From: Sporosarcina sp. ANT_H38
Lineage (GTDB): Bacteria > Bacillota > Bacilli > Bacillales_A > Planococcaceae
Reading direction: 5' to 3'
Length of the DNA stretch: 64,000 nucleotides
Assembly (NCBI RefSeq): GCF_008369195.1
Contig: NZ_VOBC01000003.1
Coordinates: forward strand, 372,001 to 436,000
Both the position numbers and the translations under genes were made by a program. The notes under the pieces are model-generated. The model saw nothing but the letters and a program-made list of their open reading frames with translations, made no database searches and was not told the origin of the DNA. This document shows positions 37,309-46,811 of this stretch, piece after piece. The number at the start of each line of letters is the position of its first letter. Position 1 is the first letter of the stretch.

Positions 37309-38718
37309 CTAGAAGCGAAAATAAAGAAATGGGTTGTATGAATCATCCGCTAAGTAAGCGGTCGACAAGACAAGAATGAGTAAACAAAATACAGGAATTA
37401 AAATTTCGTCAATCAAGTTATGCCAACGTGTCATTTTATTCCTCAACACTTTCCAAATTGGAACCGAGCCAATAAAAGCTAATAGAAAGAGAATTACATT
37501 TGTATACGCATCGTACATGAATCGCTCATTTACCAATGCTTGTCCCGAAAATCCAAACATGATTTTCAAGTAGGTAAAGCTCATAGAAAGGTCTTCAAAA
37601 ACAAATAGTACCCAACTAATCATGATGATAATAAACGCGTAAATATGTTGAAAAATCGGATGCATTTTATTAAGTAAAACCAGTAACCCTGCTTTTTCAA
37701 TCGCAATCAATACACCAAAGTAAAGACCCCAAGCCACGAAATTCCATGCAGCTCCATGCCATAATCCGGTCAGACCCCAAACGATGAATAAATTTAGATA
37801 GAGCCTGTATTTACCTTTTCTACTCCCGCCTAGTGGTATATACACATAGTCCCGGAACCAACCGCCTAGCGTCATATGCCATCTACGCCAAAAATCCGTG
37901 ATACTGCGGGAAGCAAATGGATAATTGAAGTTTTGCGGAAAATTAAACCCGAACATTTTTCCGAGGCCGATTGCCATATCAGAATAACCGCTGAAATCGA
38001 AATACAGTTGCAAGCCGAACGCCGCAATCCCCATCCAAGCCGACAATACTGATAATTCAGCAGGACTTTGCTGCTGAATTTCACTCCATAAAAATCCTAT
38101 GTTATTGGCGAGCAACACCTTCTTACCAAGCCCGATAAGAAAAATTTTCACACCTTCTGAGAATTGATCAAGCGTAACACGTCTGTTTTTAAGTTCATGT
38201 TCAATAATTTCGTATCGTACAATGGGTCCTGCAATAAGCTGCGGAAATAAACAAACGTATAACGCTAGCGTCAACGGATTTCGTTGTGCTTTCACCCGTC
38301 CACGATACACGTCAATTGCATACGACATCGTTTGAAATGTGTAAAAAGATAAGCCAATCGGTAATGGAAGGTCTAAGGCATTTACATTCATGCCGAATAA
38401 ATTATTGATGTTTTCAATAAGGAAATCTGCATATTTGAAAAAAGACAATAAACTTAGATTAATAATAATAGATGAAAGTAATCCGAGCTTCGCTTTAAGC
38501 GGTGCAGTTAACCTGTATTTTTGTATAAATAGCCCGTGACAATAATCTGTAATAGCTGAAAAAATCATTAAAAATATATAAACAGGTTCTCCCCACGCAT
38601 AAAAGATAAGGCTAACAGTAAGGAGAATGCCATTTTTCATCTTTCTTGAACCGCAAAAATAAAGGAGTAATGTAGTTGGTAAAAAGAAAAATAGAAATAA
38701 TAAGCTACTGAATACCAC
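37309..38718 (-). CDS. MBOAT family O-acyltransferase (AlgI-like)
   Basis: 469 residues and about eleven helices. LPIGLSFYTFQTMSYAIDVYRG, PQLIAGPIVRY, LYFDFSGYSDMAIGLG, FWRRWHMTLGGWFRDYVYIP and the catalytic histidine in GLTGLWHGAAWNFVAWG are AlgI/DltB-type features. It carries acyl groups across the membrane for polysaccharide or teichoic-acid O-acetylation. The DHHW partner (not DltD) points to AlgI-like rather than D-alanylation. Confidence 0.92.
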   Translation of the reverse strand: MVFSSLLFLFFFLPTTLLLYFCGSRKMKNGILLTVSLIFYAWGEPVYIFLMIFSAITDYCHGLFIQKYRLTAPLKAKLGLLSSIIINLSLLSFFKYADFLIENINNLFGMNVNALDLPLPIGLSFYTFQTMSYAIDVYRGRVKAQRNPLTLALYVCLFPQLIAGPIVRYEIIEHELKNRRVTLDQFSEGVKIFLIGLGKKVLLANNIGFLWSEIQQQSPAELSVLSAWMGIAAFGLQLYFDFSGYSDMAIGLGKMFGFNFPQNFNYPFASRSITDFWRRWHMTLGGWFRDYVYIPLGGSRKGKYRLYLNLFIVWGLTGLWHGAAWNFVAWGLYFGVLIAIEKAGLLVLLNKMHPIFQHIYAFIIIMISWVLFVFEDLSMSFTYLKIMFGFSGQALVNERFMYDAYTNVILFLLAFIGSVPIWKVLRNKMTRWHNLIDEILIPVFCLLILVLSTAYLADDSYNPFLYFRF

Positions 38719-38829
38719 ACAATCACTCTCCTAGCTTTTGCTATGTAAATAGGCGCTTATTAAGCGCCCTTCAAAATCCGTGACATCCGCTGGAGGCTTC
38801 TAAAATCATGGAATAAGCACCTTTAGAAA

Positions 38830-39405
38830 TCACTTTACTTTTTCATCAAAAATCTGCTCTACTGCATCTACATTGTCATACGTAACATACAGAACAAAAT
38901 TACCTGTCGTTTTTAACACATTGTTTTTTACTTTTTCATATTGATCAGGAAGATATCGTTCCCATGTTTGTATTTGTGCATCTAATTCTTTTTGCAACGA
39001 AGCTTTCAATGTTTCTGCGTCCTTCTCATTCTTCGCTTTCAAGACAATTATTTCATCCGCATTGGTATTGAACATAGAATTGAACATCAAACCTTCAGCT
39101 AGTAACTCTTTATCAAGTGCTGTTCGCTCCATAAATATTTGTGTCATTGGATTGTCTGTTTTAGCATTTACTAAATTCGTTTCAGTATAACTTTGAAGAA
39201 TTTCCTCATCAGTTTGTCCATCATCGAATCCTGCATCTTTTATATCTTGTACAATTTGCCCCTTAACACTATCCATTATGTCTTTGACGGAAACTTCGGT
39301 CGTAGCTGCTTCATCCTTTTTATCGTCATTAGATCCTGTTCCCGAACAACCCACCAGCGTAAAGATAACCATTACACATATAAACATACCAAACATTTTT
39401 TTCAA
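38830..39405 (-). CDS. DUF4358 lipoprotein
   Basis: 191 residues with a lipoprotein signal ending in FTLVGC, then a charged linker and a soluble domain. TQIFMERTALDKELLAEGLMF, DEIIVLKAKNEKDAETLKA and YVTYDNVDAVEQIF fit DUF4358, a family usually found beside MBOAT/DHHW genes. It is first in the operon and, as a surface-anchored protein, may assist the O-acetylation machinery. The function is not established. Ribosome binding site AGGAGG lies before the ATG. Confidence 0.75.
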   Translation of the reverse strand: MKKMFGMFICVMVIFTLVGCSGTGSNDDKKDEAATTEVSVKDIMDSVKGQIVQDIKDAGFDDGQTDEEILQSYTETNLVNAKTDNPMTQIFMERTALDKELLAEGLMFNSMFNTNADEIIVLKAKNEKDAETLKASLQKELDAQIQTWERYLPDQYEKVKNNVLKTTGNFVLYVTYDNVDAVEQIFDEKVK

Positions 39406-39779
39406 AATAATTCCTCCTCAACTTTTCAACTACCCGTTTCTTAAGCAGTTAATTGATTTGACGGTTGACCTTCATTTTCGTTTCAGCCATTTTTTTGGCA
39501 ACTAATTTAATTGATAATTCAACCTGATGGAGGTCTCTAATCCCCCTCTTTTTCTCTTCGAAGCGGGGTTTTACTGCCCGTTAAAAACGAGCTAAACAGC
39601 GCATTGTTTCACATGGAACTTCGTTACATTGGGAGCCAGCAGTTCAAAGACGACAAAAAGTGCTGAACAATTAAATTCAACTTTTTCGAGAGTAAAGACC
39701 TTACTCATTAAGCGCTTAACCTCTGTTGAGTGCTTTTATATACGCTATGTTAAGCTGGATTTTTTTCGCAAAAAAAAAT
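39406..39779. other. Intergenic region upstream of the DUF4358 operon
   Basis: About 370 bp without a credible gene on either strand. It should hold the operon promoter on the minus strand, but I could not pick a convincing pair of boxes. A 12-bp palindrome TTAAGCGCTTAA lies near 39709-39720. Confidence 0.4.
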
Positions 39780-39809
39780 AGAGTTGTGCCTAATTTATAG
39801 GTCAACTCT
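39780..39809 (-). terminator. Terminator after the small lipoprotein gene
   Basis: AGAGTTG (39780-39786) pairs with CAACTCT (39803-39809), with an inner CCTA/TAGG stem; a run of eight T follows on the minus strand. Confidence 0.75.
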
Positions 39810-39819
39810 GATTCAATCA

Positions 39820-40248
39820 TTAATTACTTACTGATTTACTTGAAGGCTCACTGTTCGGAGCTATTTGATATTGCCAAACCTTTCCGTCTTCACCTTTATA
39901 GAAATATGAGTACATATAGGATTTTTCTTCAATAAAGTTAATATACAACTGATAGTCAAGATTGTCGGATTTTATTTCATCAAAAGCTACGGCTTCTAAA
40001 CTTCGGTCATACTTAAAGTCATTATGTTGGGACGAATCATAAAGCCAAGTTTCTGTGTTATCAACTACATCTGCAAGTTCTTCAGTTCCAAACTTTTCCC
40101 TAACTTCACTGTAAGTTAAACCAACTTTTGCATATTCCTCTACAAATTCTTTTGTAATTACAGTTTCTTTGTCCAAGTTAGCATTGTCTTCATTTGAACA
40201 AGCAACAAGAATAAAAATACAACTTAAACAACTTAATAATTTTTTCAT
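39820..40248 (-). CDS. Small lipoprotein, unknown family
   Basis: 142 residues from ATG 40246-40248, set by GGAG five bases upstream; the in-frame GTG six codons earlier has none. The signal peptide ends in FILVAC, so the protein is lipid-anchored. The mature part is acidic and has VGLTYSEVREKFGTEE, a pattern like the helix of BamE/SmpA-type beta-lactamase-inhibitor folds, then aromatic strands (YKGEDGKVWQYQI). I do not recognise a specific family. It is monocistronic. Confidence 0.65.
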   Translation of the reverse strand: MKKLLSCLSCIFILVACSNEDNANLDKETVITKEFVEEYAKVGLTYSEVREKFGTEELADVVDNTETWLYDSSQHNDFKYDRSLEAVAFDEIKSDNLDYQLYINFIEEKSYMYSYFYKGEDGKVWQYQIAPNSEPSSKSVSN

Positions 40249-40428
40249 TATAGCTCCTTTTTTCACTTTACATTATTAGCAGTATATGATTAATTATTCC
40301 AAACAACCGATTTTCCTAATTATTATACATGAAAATCCATAGTTTTCCTTCCCTCTCAAATATGTCATTAAGACAGCAATTAAAATTTACGAGTGTGGGG
40401 AAGGTAGGAATATTGAACAAAAAAACAC

Positions 40429-40473
40429 CTCAACACGCGGTCATTCTCTATCTGAGATAACATGCGAGTTGAG
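40429..40473 (-). terminator. Probable terminator after the chemoreceptor gene
   Basis: On the minus strand CTCAAC-T-CGC pairs with GCG-T-GTTGAG and is followed by GTG and a T run. It lies 140 bases past the stop at 40614. No gene is seen in 40249-40613 otherwise. Confidence 0.5.
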
Positions 40474-40613
40474 ATACTATTTTAGGTTTTAATGAAAATT
40501 ATTGCGCGTTAAAAACCTGCGATTTGTTCTGTTACTTTGATTTTTGTACCACTTAACTGAATGGGATACCATAAAAGATTGATGTTTTTTCGAGCAAATA
40601 GGCGAACTTTAAA

Positions 40614-42323
40614 TCAAACTTTAAAGAATTCAATTTGTTCTTGTAAATCTACAGCTAGATGGGCCAACGACTCTGCCGATGCTGCAATTTCCTCCATAGA
40701 TGCCAACTGTTCTTCTGTAGAAGCCGCGACATTTTGCGTTCCAGATGCAGCGTTTTCTGCAATTTCAGCTAACGCTTGCTCTGATTGGAGCACTTGATCG
40801 ATCCCAACCGATATTTGTTGAGCTGCAACGGAGACACCCTGTAACTGACTTGCTACATCATCTATTGAAATACGGATTTGTGCAAATGATTCTCCCGCTT
40901 TGTTTACTACTACAATCCCATCAGTTACTTCACTTGTCGTTTGTGCCATTGACTGAACGGCAACTTGGGTTTCCTCTTGTATCAAAGCAATCATTTGAGC
41001 GATTCTTTGAGCTGATCTAGCTGATTGTTCGGCTAATTTACGAACCTCATCCGCCACAACAGCAAATCCTTTTCCATGTTCACCGGCTCTTGCAGATTCA
41101 ATCGCGGCATTTAATGCTAACAGATTTGTCTGTGTTGCGATGTTTGTAATCTCTTCAATGATATTCCCAATATCTCGGGATCGTTCGCCCAACCCTTCCA
41201 CCACATGCGATAATTGAGAGACCGTCACATTTATGGAGCTCATTTGTTTAATAGTGGATTGAATCGCTTCGTTTCCTTCTAATGCTTTTTGCGATGTTTC
41301 AATTGCATTCGCAGAAATCCCTTGCGTACTTGATGCAATTAAATGGATACTTCCAGCCATTTCCTCAGCGATTCTCTGGCTCTCCTTCGTACCTTCCACT
41401 TGGCGCTCAGCACCAAATGCCACGTCTTGAATGGTGTGTGCAACCTCTTCACTAGCCTTTGTGGATTCTTCTGCACTCGCTGTCAATTCTTCCGACGAAG
41501 CCGCTACTTGTTCAGAAGTATTATTTACTTGTCTCATCAATTCTCGTAGCCTAGACATCATACTGTTAAATGAAATAGTTAAAATACCTATCTCATCTTT
41601 TGAGCGGTATTTCCCTTCGACTGTTAGATTACCATTTTCTGCTTCAACCATTAACGTCTCAATCTCTTTGAGTGGACTTACAATCATACGAGCAATTACG
41701 TACCCAAGCGCAACTTCTAAAATAAGCGAAAGGATAATGACCGTAATTACGATAGTATTACTCGTTTGAACGCTTTTTGTAATACTCGTATCTAAATCGT
41801 CTGCATATTTCTCTAAATAAGCTCCGATTTCTTGTAGGTGCACATTCGTATCTTCTATTTCCATTTTCAACTCTTGCTGATATTTATTATAACCTAACTC
41901 ACTTTTACCAGCTAAAGCAAGGTCCATGACTTTCTGTAGTTCTGTTATATAGTTTTCATAACTTTCTTCAAATTGGACAATCCTATCTACTTGCACGTCA
42001 GATAATAAACTTATTTTCAAGCTATTTTCCAGCTCTTTATTTTCATCTATTCGCTCAGTAATTAGCCCTTTTAATTCTTGTTTCACACTGTCATCAGATG
42101 AAAGCAACATCTCCAATGAATATCCGTCGACAGCCCGATTATTGGTACTAATTTGAGACTGCCACTTTATAGGTAATAGCGCATCCTGATACATTTGTTC
42201 AGAGTTATTCTTCATTTGTTGCATGTAGTAAAACCCGGTTCCCCCAATCACGAAAAAAATGACGATCGAGAGCGATATTAAGATAAACATTTTTCTACCT
42301 ATACTAGCATTTCGTAAGACCAT
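40614..42323 (-). CDS. Methyl-accepting chemotaxis protein
   Basis: 569 residues. Membrane helix 1 (about 11-33), an extracellular four-helix-bundle sensor domain (34-185) and helix 2 (190-212) are followed by HAMP (213-265) and a long signalling domain. The hairpin tip is canonical: [20 protein letters not shown] continuing into [20 protein letters not shown]. The repeated [13 protein letters not shown] type heptads are the methylation helices. The ligand is unknown. No C-terminal CheR/CheB docking peptide is visible. Confidence 0.93.
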   Translation of the reverse strand: MVLRNASIGRKMFILISLSIVIFFVIGGTGFYYMQQMKNNSEQMYQDALLPIKWQSQISTNNRAVDGYSLEMLLSSDDSVKQELKGLITERIDENKELENSLKISLLSDVQVDRIVQFEESYENYITELQKVMDLALAGKSELGYNKYQQELKMEIEDTNVHLQEIGAYLEKYADDLDTSITKSVQTSNTIVITVIILSLILEVALGYVIARMIVSPLKEIETLMVEAENGNLTVEGKYRSKDEIGILTISFNSMMSRLRELMRQVNNTSEQVAASSEELTASAEESTKASEEVAHTIQDVAFGAERQVEGTKESQRIAEEMAGSIHLIASSTQGISANAIETSQKALEGNEAIQSTIKQMSSINVTVSQLSHVVEGLGERSRDIGNIIEEITNIATQTNLLALNAAIESARAGEHGKGFAVVADEVRKLAEQSARSAQRIAQMIALIQEETQVAVQSMAQTTSEVTDGIVVVNKAGESFAQIRISIDDVASQLQGVSVAAQQISVGIDQVLQSEQALAEIAENAASGTQNVAASTEEQLASMEEIAASAESLAHLAVDLQEQIEFFKV

Positions 42324-42705
42324 TTACTCTTCCTCCAATTTTAATCAGTTCAAGTCATTCATTATGCAATGCTTTTATTGACGATTGCTCAGGTATTCTA
42401 CCGTTCTAGTCGAATTTCAGTCCACTTAATTAAGGTCTATTTTTAAATAAAATAACCTTTATGCCCATTCCATTAAAAATAACAAGTAGTATATACCTAT
42501 AATTACCCTCCTATTATATCACGGTTTAACTAGCTAATTCATCACTCGATATAATATATTTTGACCAATTAAAGTATTCTAAAATTTATTCTCTATCTAG
42601 CCAAGGATTGCGGAGTAACCTAAAATAACTCAGAGTAAGATAATTGCGATATTTTTTTCAATATAACCAACCTCCATATCGTCTTAATTCATTTGTTTTT
42701 CTGCA
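42324..42705. other. AT-rich intergenic region upstream of the chemoreceptor
   Basis: About 380 bp with no credible gene on either strand. It presumably contains the minus-strand chemoreceptor promoter; nothing convincing was identified. Confidence 0.4.
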
Positions 42706-42736
42706 CAAAAATAGCACTGCCAACGACAGTACTACT
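42706..42736 (-). terminator. Terminator after the NmrA-like gene
   Basis: TAGTACTG and CAGTGCTA on the minus strand pair with one mismatch and are followed by five T. It lies directly beyond the stop at 42744. Confidence 0.7.
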
Positions 42737-42743
42737 CTGTTTT

Positions 42744-43361
42744 CTAATATGAAATTCCAACACGGAATCCGATGTTGTCTCCTTGCAATAGTTCACTGTA
42801 AGCAAAAGCAGCTGTGTCACCAACGGATATTTGTTTACCATCCCCTGGCAACAAGTCGCGCTCAGTTCTGTAGCCATCTACCGCAACACCGTCCGGCAAA
42901 TAAGTAGGACATACAATTGTCCATTCAAGTCCCGATAGACGAAGCATATCATACACTTTATGGTGTTCTTCCGCCGCAAAAGTCAGCCGACGATTTGTAT
43001 CTCCTGCTTCATAACGTAACTTTTCAGGATCAATCTTACTTTGCAAGATACCAGCTGTCCCAATTGTAACGATTCGGCCAACTTCTATGTCTTTCATTGC
43101 CTTTATCATATGTGGAATCGCTTCAGTCAATGTTGTCGTCTTGTCTGTACCGAGCGCACTAAACACAACGTCCATCCCGGCAATTGCAAGCGAAACTGTG
43201 ACTGCATTACGGACATCACCTTGGATAACAGTTAACCTATCATGTGGTGCCAATTTCTCAAGTGAACGGACAAGTACCGTCACTTCATGCCCTTCAGCAA
43301 GCGCGAGTTTTAGAACTTCCCCACCCACGCGGCCAGTTGCCCCAAACAATACCATTTTCAA
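42744..43361 (-). CDS. NAD(P)-binding NmrA/SDR-like protein
   Basis: 205 residues from TTG 43359-43361, eight bases after GGAG, giving the normal KMVLFGATGRVGGEV Rossmann start. The frame is open much further upstream, but that stretch is a DNA repeat, and the first codon there lies in a terminator. The dinucleotide loop is GATGRVGG; VIQGDVRNAVTV, VFSALGTDKTT and WTIVCPTYLPDG follow the atypical SDR (YwnB/NmrA) pattern. It probably binds NADPH as a reductase or redox sensor. The substrate is unknown. Confidence 0.8.
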   Translation of the reverse strand: MKMVLFGATGRVGGEVLKLALAEGHEVTVLVRSLEKLAPHDRLTVIQGDVRNAVTVSLAIAGMDVVFSALGTDKTTTLTEAIPHMIKAMKDIEVGRIVTIGTAGILQSKIDPEKLRYEAGDTNRRLTFAAEEHHKVYDMLRLSGLEWTIVCPTYLPDGVAVDGYRTERDLLPGDGKQISVGDTAAFAYSELLQGDNIGFRVGISY

Positions 43362-43407
43362 AGGAACCATCTCCATTCTTTCATCTCTTTTTACTGTAAC
43401 ATTTTTA

Positions 43408-43554
43408 TATGATCGGTCTGCATGCTTATTTGATTGGTCTCTCACTTTATATGATCGGTCTACATGCTTTTTTGATCGGTCACACACTCTATATGGCCGG
43501 TACTCATACTTATTTAATCGGTCGCACACTTTATATAATCGGTCTACATGAATC
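43408..43554. repeat. Seven-unit 21-bp direct repeat array
   Basis: The core GATCGGTC or a one-to-three base variant begins at 43411, 43432, 43453, 43474, 43495, 43516 and 43537, exactly 21 bp apart. Odd units continue with CTACATGCTT and TATA-like flanks; even units continue with CACACTTTA, making a 42-bp higher period. It lies 50 bp upstream of the NmrA-like start, on the promoter side. Spacing of two helical turns places all cores on one DNA face. Confidence 0.9.
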
Positions 43555-43576
43555 AAGCCTAGTCTAGCACATGAAA

Positions 43577-43603
43577 AAGGGTTGCTCCTGTGAGACAACC
43601 CTT
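43577..43603 (-). terminator. Terminator after the CoA-transferase gene
   Basis: AAGGGTTG (43577-43584) pairs with CAACCCTT (43596-43603), followed by T-rich sequence on the minus strand. It lies 12 bases after the stop. Confidence 0.8.
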
Positions 43604-43614
43604 CCTGTTAGTCA

Positions 43615-45132
43615 TTAATAAGTGAGTTCTTCTACCAGCTCAAGCATAGTGCCGTTCTTCGCTAAATTTGTATGCCACGAGAATGCCTTTTCCAAGACGT
43701 GTGGCGTATGACCGCCTCTTTCAAGCGCCTCTTCGTAATAGGCACGAAGTTGATCGCGATACATCGGATGCACACAACGCTCAATAATAAGTTCAACACG
43801 TTCCCTTGGAGCAAGTCCACGTAAATCTGCATAGCCTTGTTCTGTTACAATAACGTCGACGTCATGCTCTGTGTGGTCAACATGTGAAACGAACGGAACA
43901 ATACTTGAAATATTTCCACCCTTTGCAATTGATTTCGTAACAAAAATGGCAAGGCGTGCATTGCGGGCAAAATCACCTGAACCGCCGATACCGTTCATCA
44001 TTTTCGTTCCCGAAACATGCGTTGAATTGACATTTCCGTAGATATCCAATTCAAGTGCAGTATTGATGGAGATTAAGCCCAAACGACGGATAATTTCTGG
44101 ATGATTCGAAATTTCCTGCGGACGCATGATGAGCTTATCACGATACTTCTCAAAGTTATTAAATACGTGAGCCATCTTCTTTTCGGATAACGTAATTGAA
44201 GCACAAGAAGCAAAACAAACTTTCCCTGCATCGATCAAATCGAATACAGCATCCTGTAACACTTCTGAATACACTTCTAACTCCTCAAACTCGGAGTTAA
44301 TCATTCCATGAAGAACTGCATTAGCTACCGAACCAATTCCTGACTGCAATGGAGCAAGGCACTTAGTCAATCTGCCCGCCTGAACTTCGGTGCGTAAGAA
44401 CGCTAATAAATGCTCTGCCATGATTTCCGTTTCATGATCTGGTGCATCAATCGTCGATGGTGAGTCCAATTGATTCGTAAAGACGATTCCTTTCACTTTT
44501 GACACGTCGAACGGAATGCCAATTGTTCCAATCCTGTCATCCACTTTCATTAATTGAATCGGTGATCTTTCACCCTGCTTACCAGGATCATATATATCAT
44601 GCAGCCCCTCCAATTGTAGAGACTGTGCCATATTTATTTCAATAATGATCGACTTGGCATGTTGTGCAAACGTCAACGAGTTTCCAACAGACGTCGTTGG
44701 AATAATCATTCCATCTTCGGTAATTGAAACCGCTTCCAAAATTGCAAAGTCAATTGGCTCGATAACTTCCGCGCGAATGAGTTCAGCTGTATGCGACAAA
44801 TGATGATCCACAAATAGAAGTTCACCTTCATTAATCTTTTTCCTCATCGTCGGATCGGCTTGAAAAGGTAATCTTTTATGTACAATATTAGCTTCAGCAA
44901 ACAATCGATCAACATCAGACCCTAACGATGCACCCGTATAAACATTCACTTTAAATTGTTCTGTTTCTGCACGTTTTACCAATGCCAATGGAACCGCTTT
45001 CGCGTCACCAGCGCGTGTAAATCCGCTTAGCCCAAGTGTCATGCCATCTTTAATCCAAGACGCCGCTTCTTCTGGTGAGACAACGACGTCTCTTAATTGA
45101 ACGTTTTTAATTCGATCCATAAAGTTTTCCAT
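43615..45132 (-). CDS. Acetyl-CoA hydrolase/succinate CoA-transferase family protein
   Basis: 505 residues, the full length for Ach1/ScpC/Cat1-type enzymes. GLSGFTRAGDAKAVPLAL near residue 33, the CoA-binding LQSGIGSVANAVLHG with the expected catalytic glutamate downstream in ELEVYSEVLQDAV, and NGIGGSGDFARNARLAIFV are visible. It moves CoA between acetyl-CoA and a carboxylate such as succinate or acetate. The LytTR regulator gene lies 130 bp upstream on the same strand, which suggests linked control. Confidence 0.9.
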   Translation of the reverse strand: MENFMDRIKNVQLRDVVVSPEEAASWIKDGMTLGLSGFTRAGDAKAVPLALVKRAETEQFKVNVYTGASLGSDVDRLFAEANIVHKRLPFQADPTMRKKINEGELLFVDHHLSHTAELIRAEVIEPIDFAILEAVSITEDGMIIPTTSVGNSLTFAQHAKSIIIEINMAQSLQLEGLHDIYDPGKQGERSPIQLMKVDDRIGTIGIPFDVSKVKGIVFTNQLDSPSTIDAPDHETEIMAEHLLAFLRTEVQAGRLTKCLAPLQSGIGSVANAVLHGMINSEFEELEVYSEVLQDAVFDLIDAGKVCFASCASITLSEKKMAHVFNNFEKYRDKLIMRPQEISNHPEIIRRLGLISINTALELDIYGNVNSTHVSGTKMMNGIGGSGDFARNARLAIFVTKSIAKGGNISSIVPFVSHVDHTEHDVDVIVTEQGYADLRGLAPRERVELIIERCVHPMYRDQLRAYYEEALERGGHTPHVLEKAFSWHTNLAKNGTMLELVEELTY

Positions 45133-45263
45133 CTATATAATGCCCCTTTTGTATTCATAACTTTTAGATAATATTAACTTATGTATAGGTATGAACGTGA
45201 AATTAAGGGCTGACAAAGGAATAACAGGCTGAAGCACTCATATATCTGACTCAAGCAGCATCA

Positions 45264-45908
45264 TTAAAACCCTAATAATTTGCGAAAGTAACTGGAATAC
45301 GATTGACTTACCGGAATTCGTGTTTCATTATTCATTTCCAGGACAAAAGTCGAATGCGAATCAGGATAAATCCCTTTAATATGATGGACATTAACAATAA
45401 ATGAACGGTGGCAACGGACAAATGACTCACGTGGCAATAAATACTCGAATTCTTGTAACGTGTTTTTATGAGTACCTAAAAATCCCTCTGCCACTACGTA
45501 CGTTTTTCTGTCATTCACTTCCACATACTTCACATCTGCGAAAGGCACAGGAATCCATCCATCATTTGTTTTAACTGTAACCACAGATTTCCCGTCTGTA
45601 TAAGCCGGGTAAATCGCGGTGACACAGCCCCCTAACAACTTACCATCGTAAAACGGAACAGCCATCCCGTGATAAGGGACACCAAATACATCGCGGTTAA
45701 TGAACTCGGATACCTTTTGTTTCTGGGAGATTGCCTTATATGCAATTGTCCCCTCTTTTACTAAATCACCCTGCCTAATTTTCAAATCAACCCGTTTACT
45801 AGGAAGATAATAGAGATACTCTTCTGTATTTGACACAGCAATCGAGACTTCATCTGAAAGCAATTCTCCAATAACATCTAATAATGAACTGAGGCTTAAA
45901 TTCTCCAA
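45264..45908 (-). CDS. LytTR-type DNA-binding regulator
   Basis: 214 residues. The C-terminal LytTR domain (about 110-212) has the family line VKYVEVNDRKTYVVAEGFLG, then LPRESFVRCHRSFIVNVHHI and RIPVSQSYSSYFRKLLGF. The N terminus (1-100) has no receiver domain; its strands (KVSEFINRDVFGVPYHG, GCVTAIYPAY) look like a small-molecule sensor of PAS type. It likely senses a metabolite and controls the adjacent CoA-transferase gene; that link is inference. Confidence 0.8.
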   Translation of the reverse strand: MENLSLSSLLDVIGELLSDEVSIAVSNTEEYLYYLPSKRVDLKIRQGDLVKEGTIAYKAISQKQKVSEFINRDVFGVPYHGMAVPFYDGKLLGGCVTAIYPAYTDGKSVVTVKTNDGWIPVPFADVKYVEVNDRKTYVVAEGFLGTHKNTLQEFEYLLPRESFVRCHRSFIVNVHHIKGIYPDSHSTFVLEMNNETRIPVSQSYSSYFRKLLGF

Positions 45909-46122
45909 TTTTTTAACTCCTTTTGTTTCCTCTACTTTATTAGTTTAACACTAAATTTTTTTAATGAATTAGCAGCAGAATATTCCCTTTTAGTGTCACT
46001 AAACATATAGATTTATGGGTACTGTTGTATAATTAATTGTACAACTTCCTGAATCTTGATTATACTAATAGTGTAATAGATTAAAAATTTAGAAAATAAA
46101 ACCTAGATTAGGGGGAACAACT

Positions 46123-46755
46123 ATGCATGTAAGAGACCTACTTTTGGAAAGACTTGGCGTTTCCACTGTGAATATCAATCAAACTGTGGGGGAAGCGCTG
46201 GACGCTATAAATGCGAGCGGATATAGATGTATTCCTGTTGTTGACAATGAAGACAACTATAAAGGAATGATTTATAAAGTTCACCTGATTGAATACCTTT
46301 ACGAGGACAATGGCGCTAAAACGGAGCAGATTGATCATTTACTAATGCATCAGGATACATTTATAACAGATCGTTGCTCTTTTTTAAAAGCGCTCATCAA
46401 AATTAAGGCATTGCCTTTTTTAAGTGTTGTCGAAAATGGAAAACTTGTCGGGATTCTAACGCATAACAAAGTTGAAAGTGTATTAGGGGATGCCTTCGGA
46501 TTAAAAACAGGAGGAATCAATCTTACAATATCTTCAACTGAAGCTAAAGGTATGATTGAAAAACTGACGAAAACGTTACGCGGTGAAAATATTGAGGGCA
46601 TGTTCACGCTGGATAACGGCTCGGTTCTTGCTCGAAGAGTTGTCATCACGCTTGAAAATGGCAAGACTGATGCACAAATCGATAAGTTGAAAGAAAAACT
46701 TATAAAAGAAGGATTCCGTGTCCTGCAAGTCGATAAAATTGCAAAGATAATTTAA
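46123..46755 (+). CDS. CBS-domain protein, CbpA-like (c-di-AMP binding)
   Basis: 210 residues. Two CBS motifs cover residues 1-130 (GEALDAINASGYRCIPVVDN and LSVVENGKLVGILTHNKVE). A C-terminal ACT-like part (about 140-210; GINLTISSTEAKGMIEKL, VVITLENGKTDAQ) matches the layout of CbpA from Listeria, a c-di-AMP-binding protein. It is probably a nucleotide-sensing adaptor in the cytoplasm. Ligand specificity is inferred. GGGGGAAC precedes ATG; the gene ends at a strong terminator. Confidence 0.7.
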   Translation: MHVRDLLLERLGVSTVNINQTVGEALDAINASGYRCIPVVDNEDNYKGMIYKVHLIEYLYEDNGAKTEQIDHLLMHQDTFITDRCSFLKALIKIKALPFLSVVENGKLVGILTHNKVESVLGDAFGLKTGGINLTISSTEAKGMIEKLTKTLRGENIEGMFTLDNGSVLARRVVITLENGKTDAQIDKLKEKLIKEGFRVLQVDKIAKII

Positions 46756-46766
46756 GGCATCTACCG

Positions 46767-46802
46767 AAAAGCGATGCACATTGTATAATGTGCATCGCTT
46801 TT
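46767..46802. terminator. Bidirectional terminator
   Basis: A 16-bp perfect stem (46767-46782 with 46787-46802, loop GTAT) lies between the convergent CBS and MFS genes. Confidence 0.9.
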
Positions 46803-46811
46803 TCTTTATAA

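Noticed and set aside
43408..43554. CRISPR array
   Set aside because: The units are 21 bp with no unique spacers; flanks also repeat in a 42-bp pattern and no cas genes are present.
43362..43598. N-terminal extension of the NmrA-like protein
   Set aside because: The extension is DNA repeat, its first codon lies in the neighbouring terminator, and a good ribosome binding site sits before TTG 43361.
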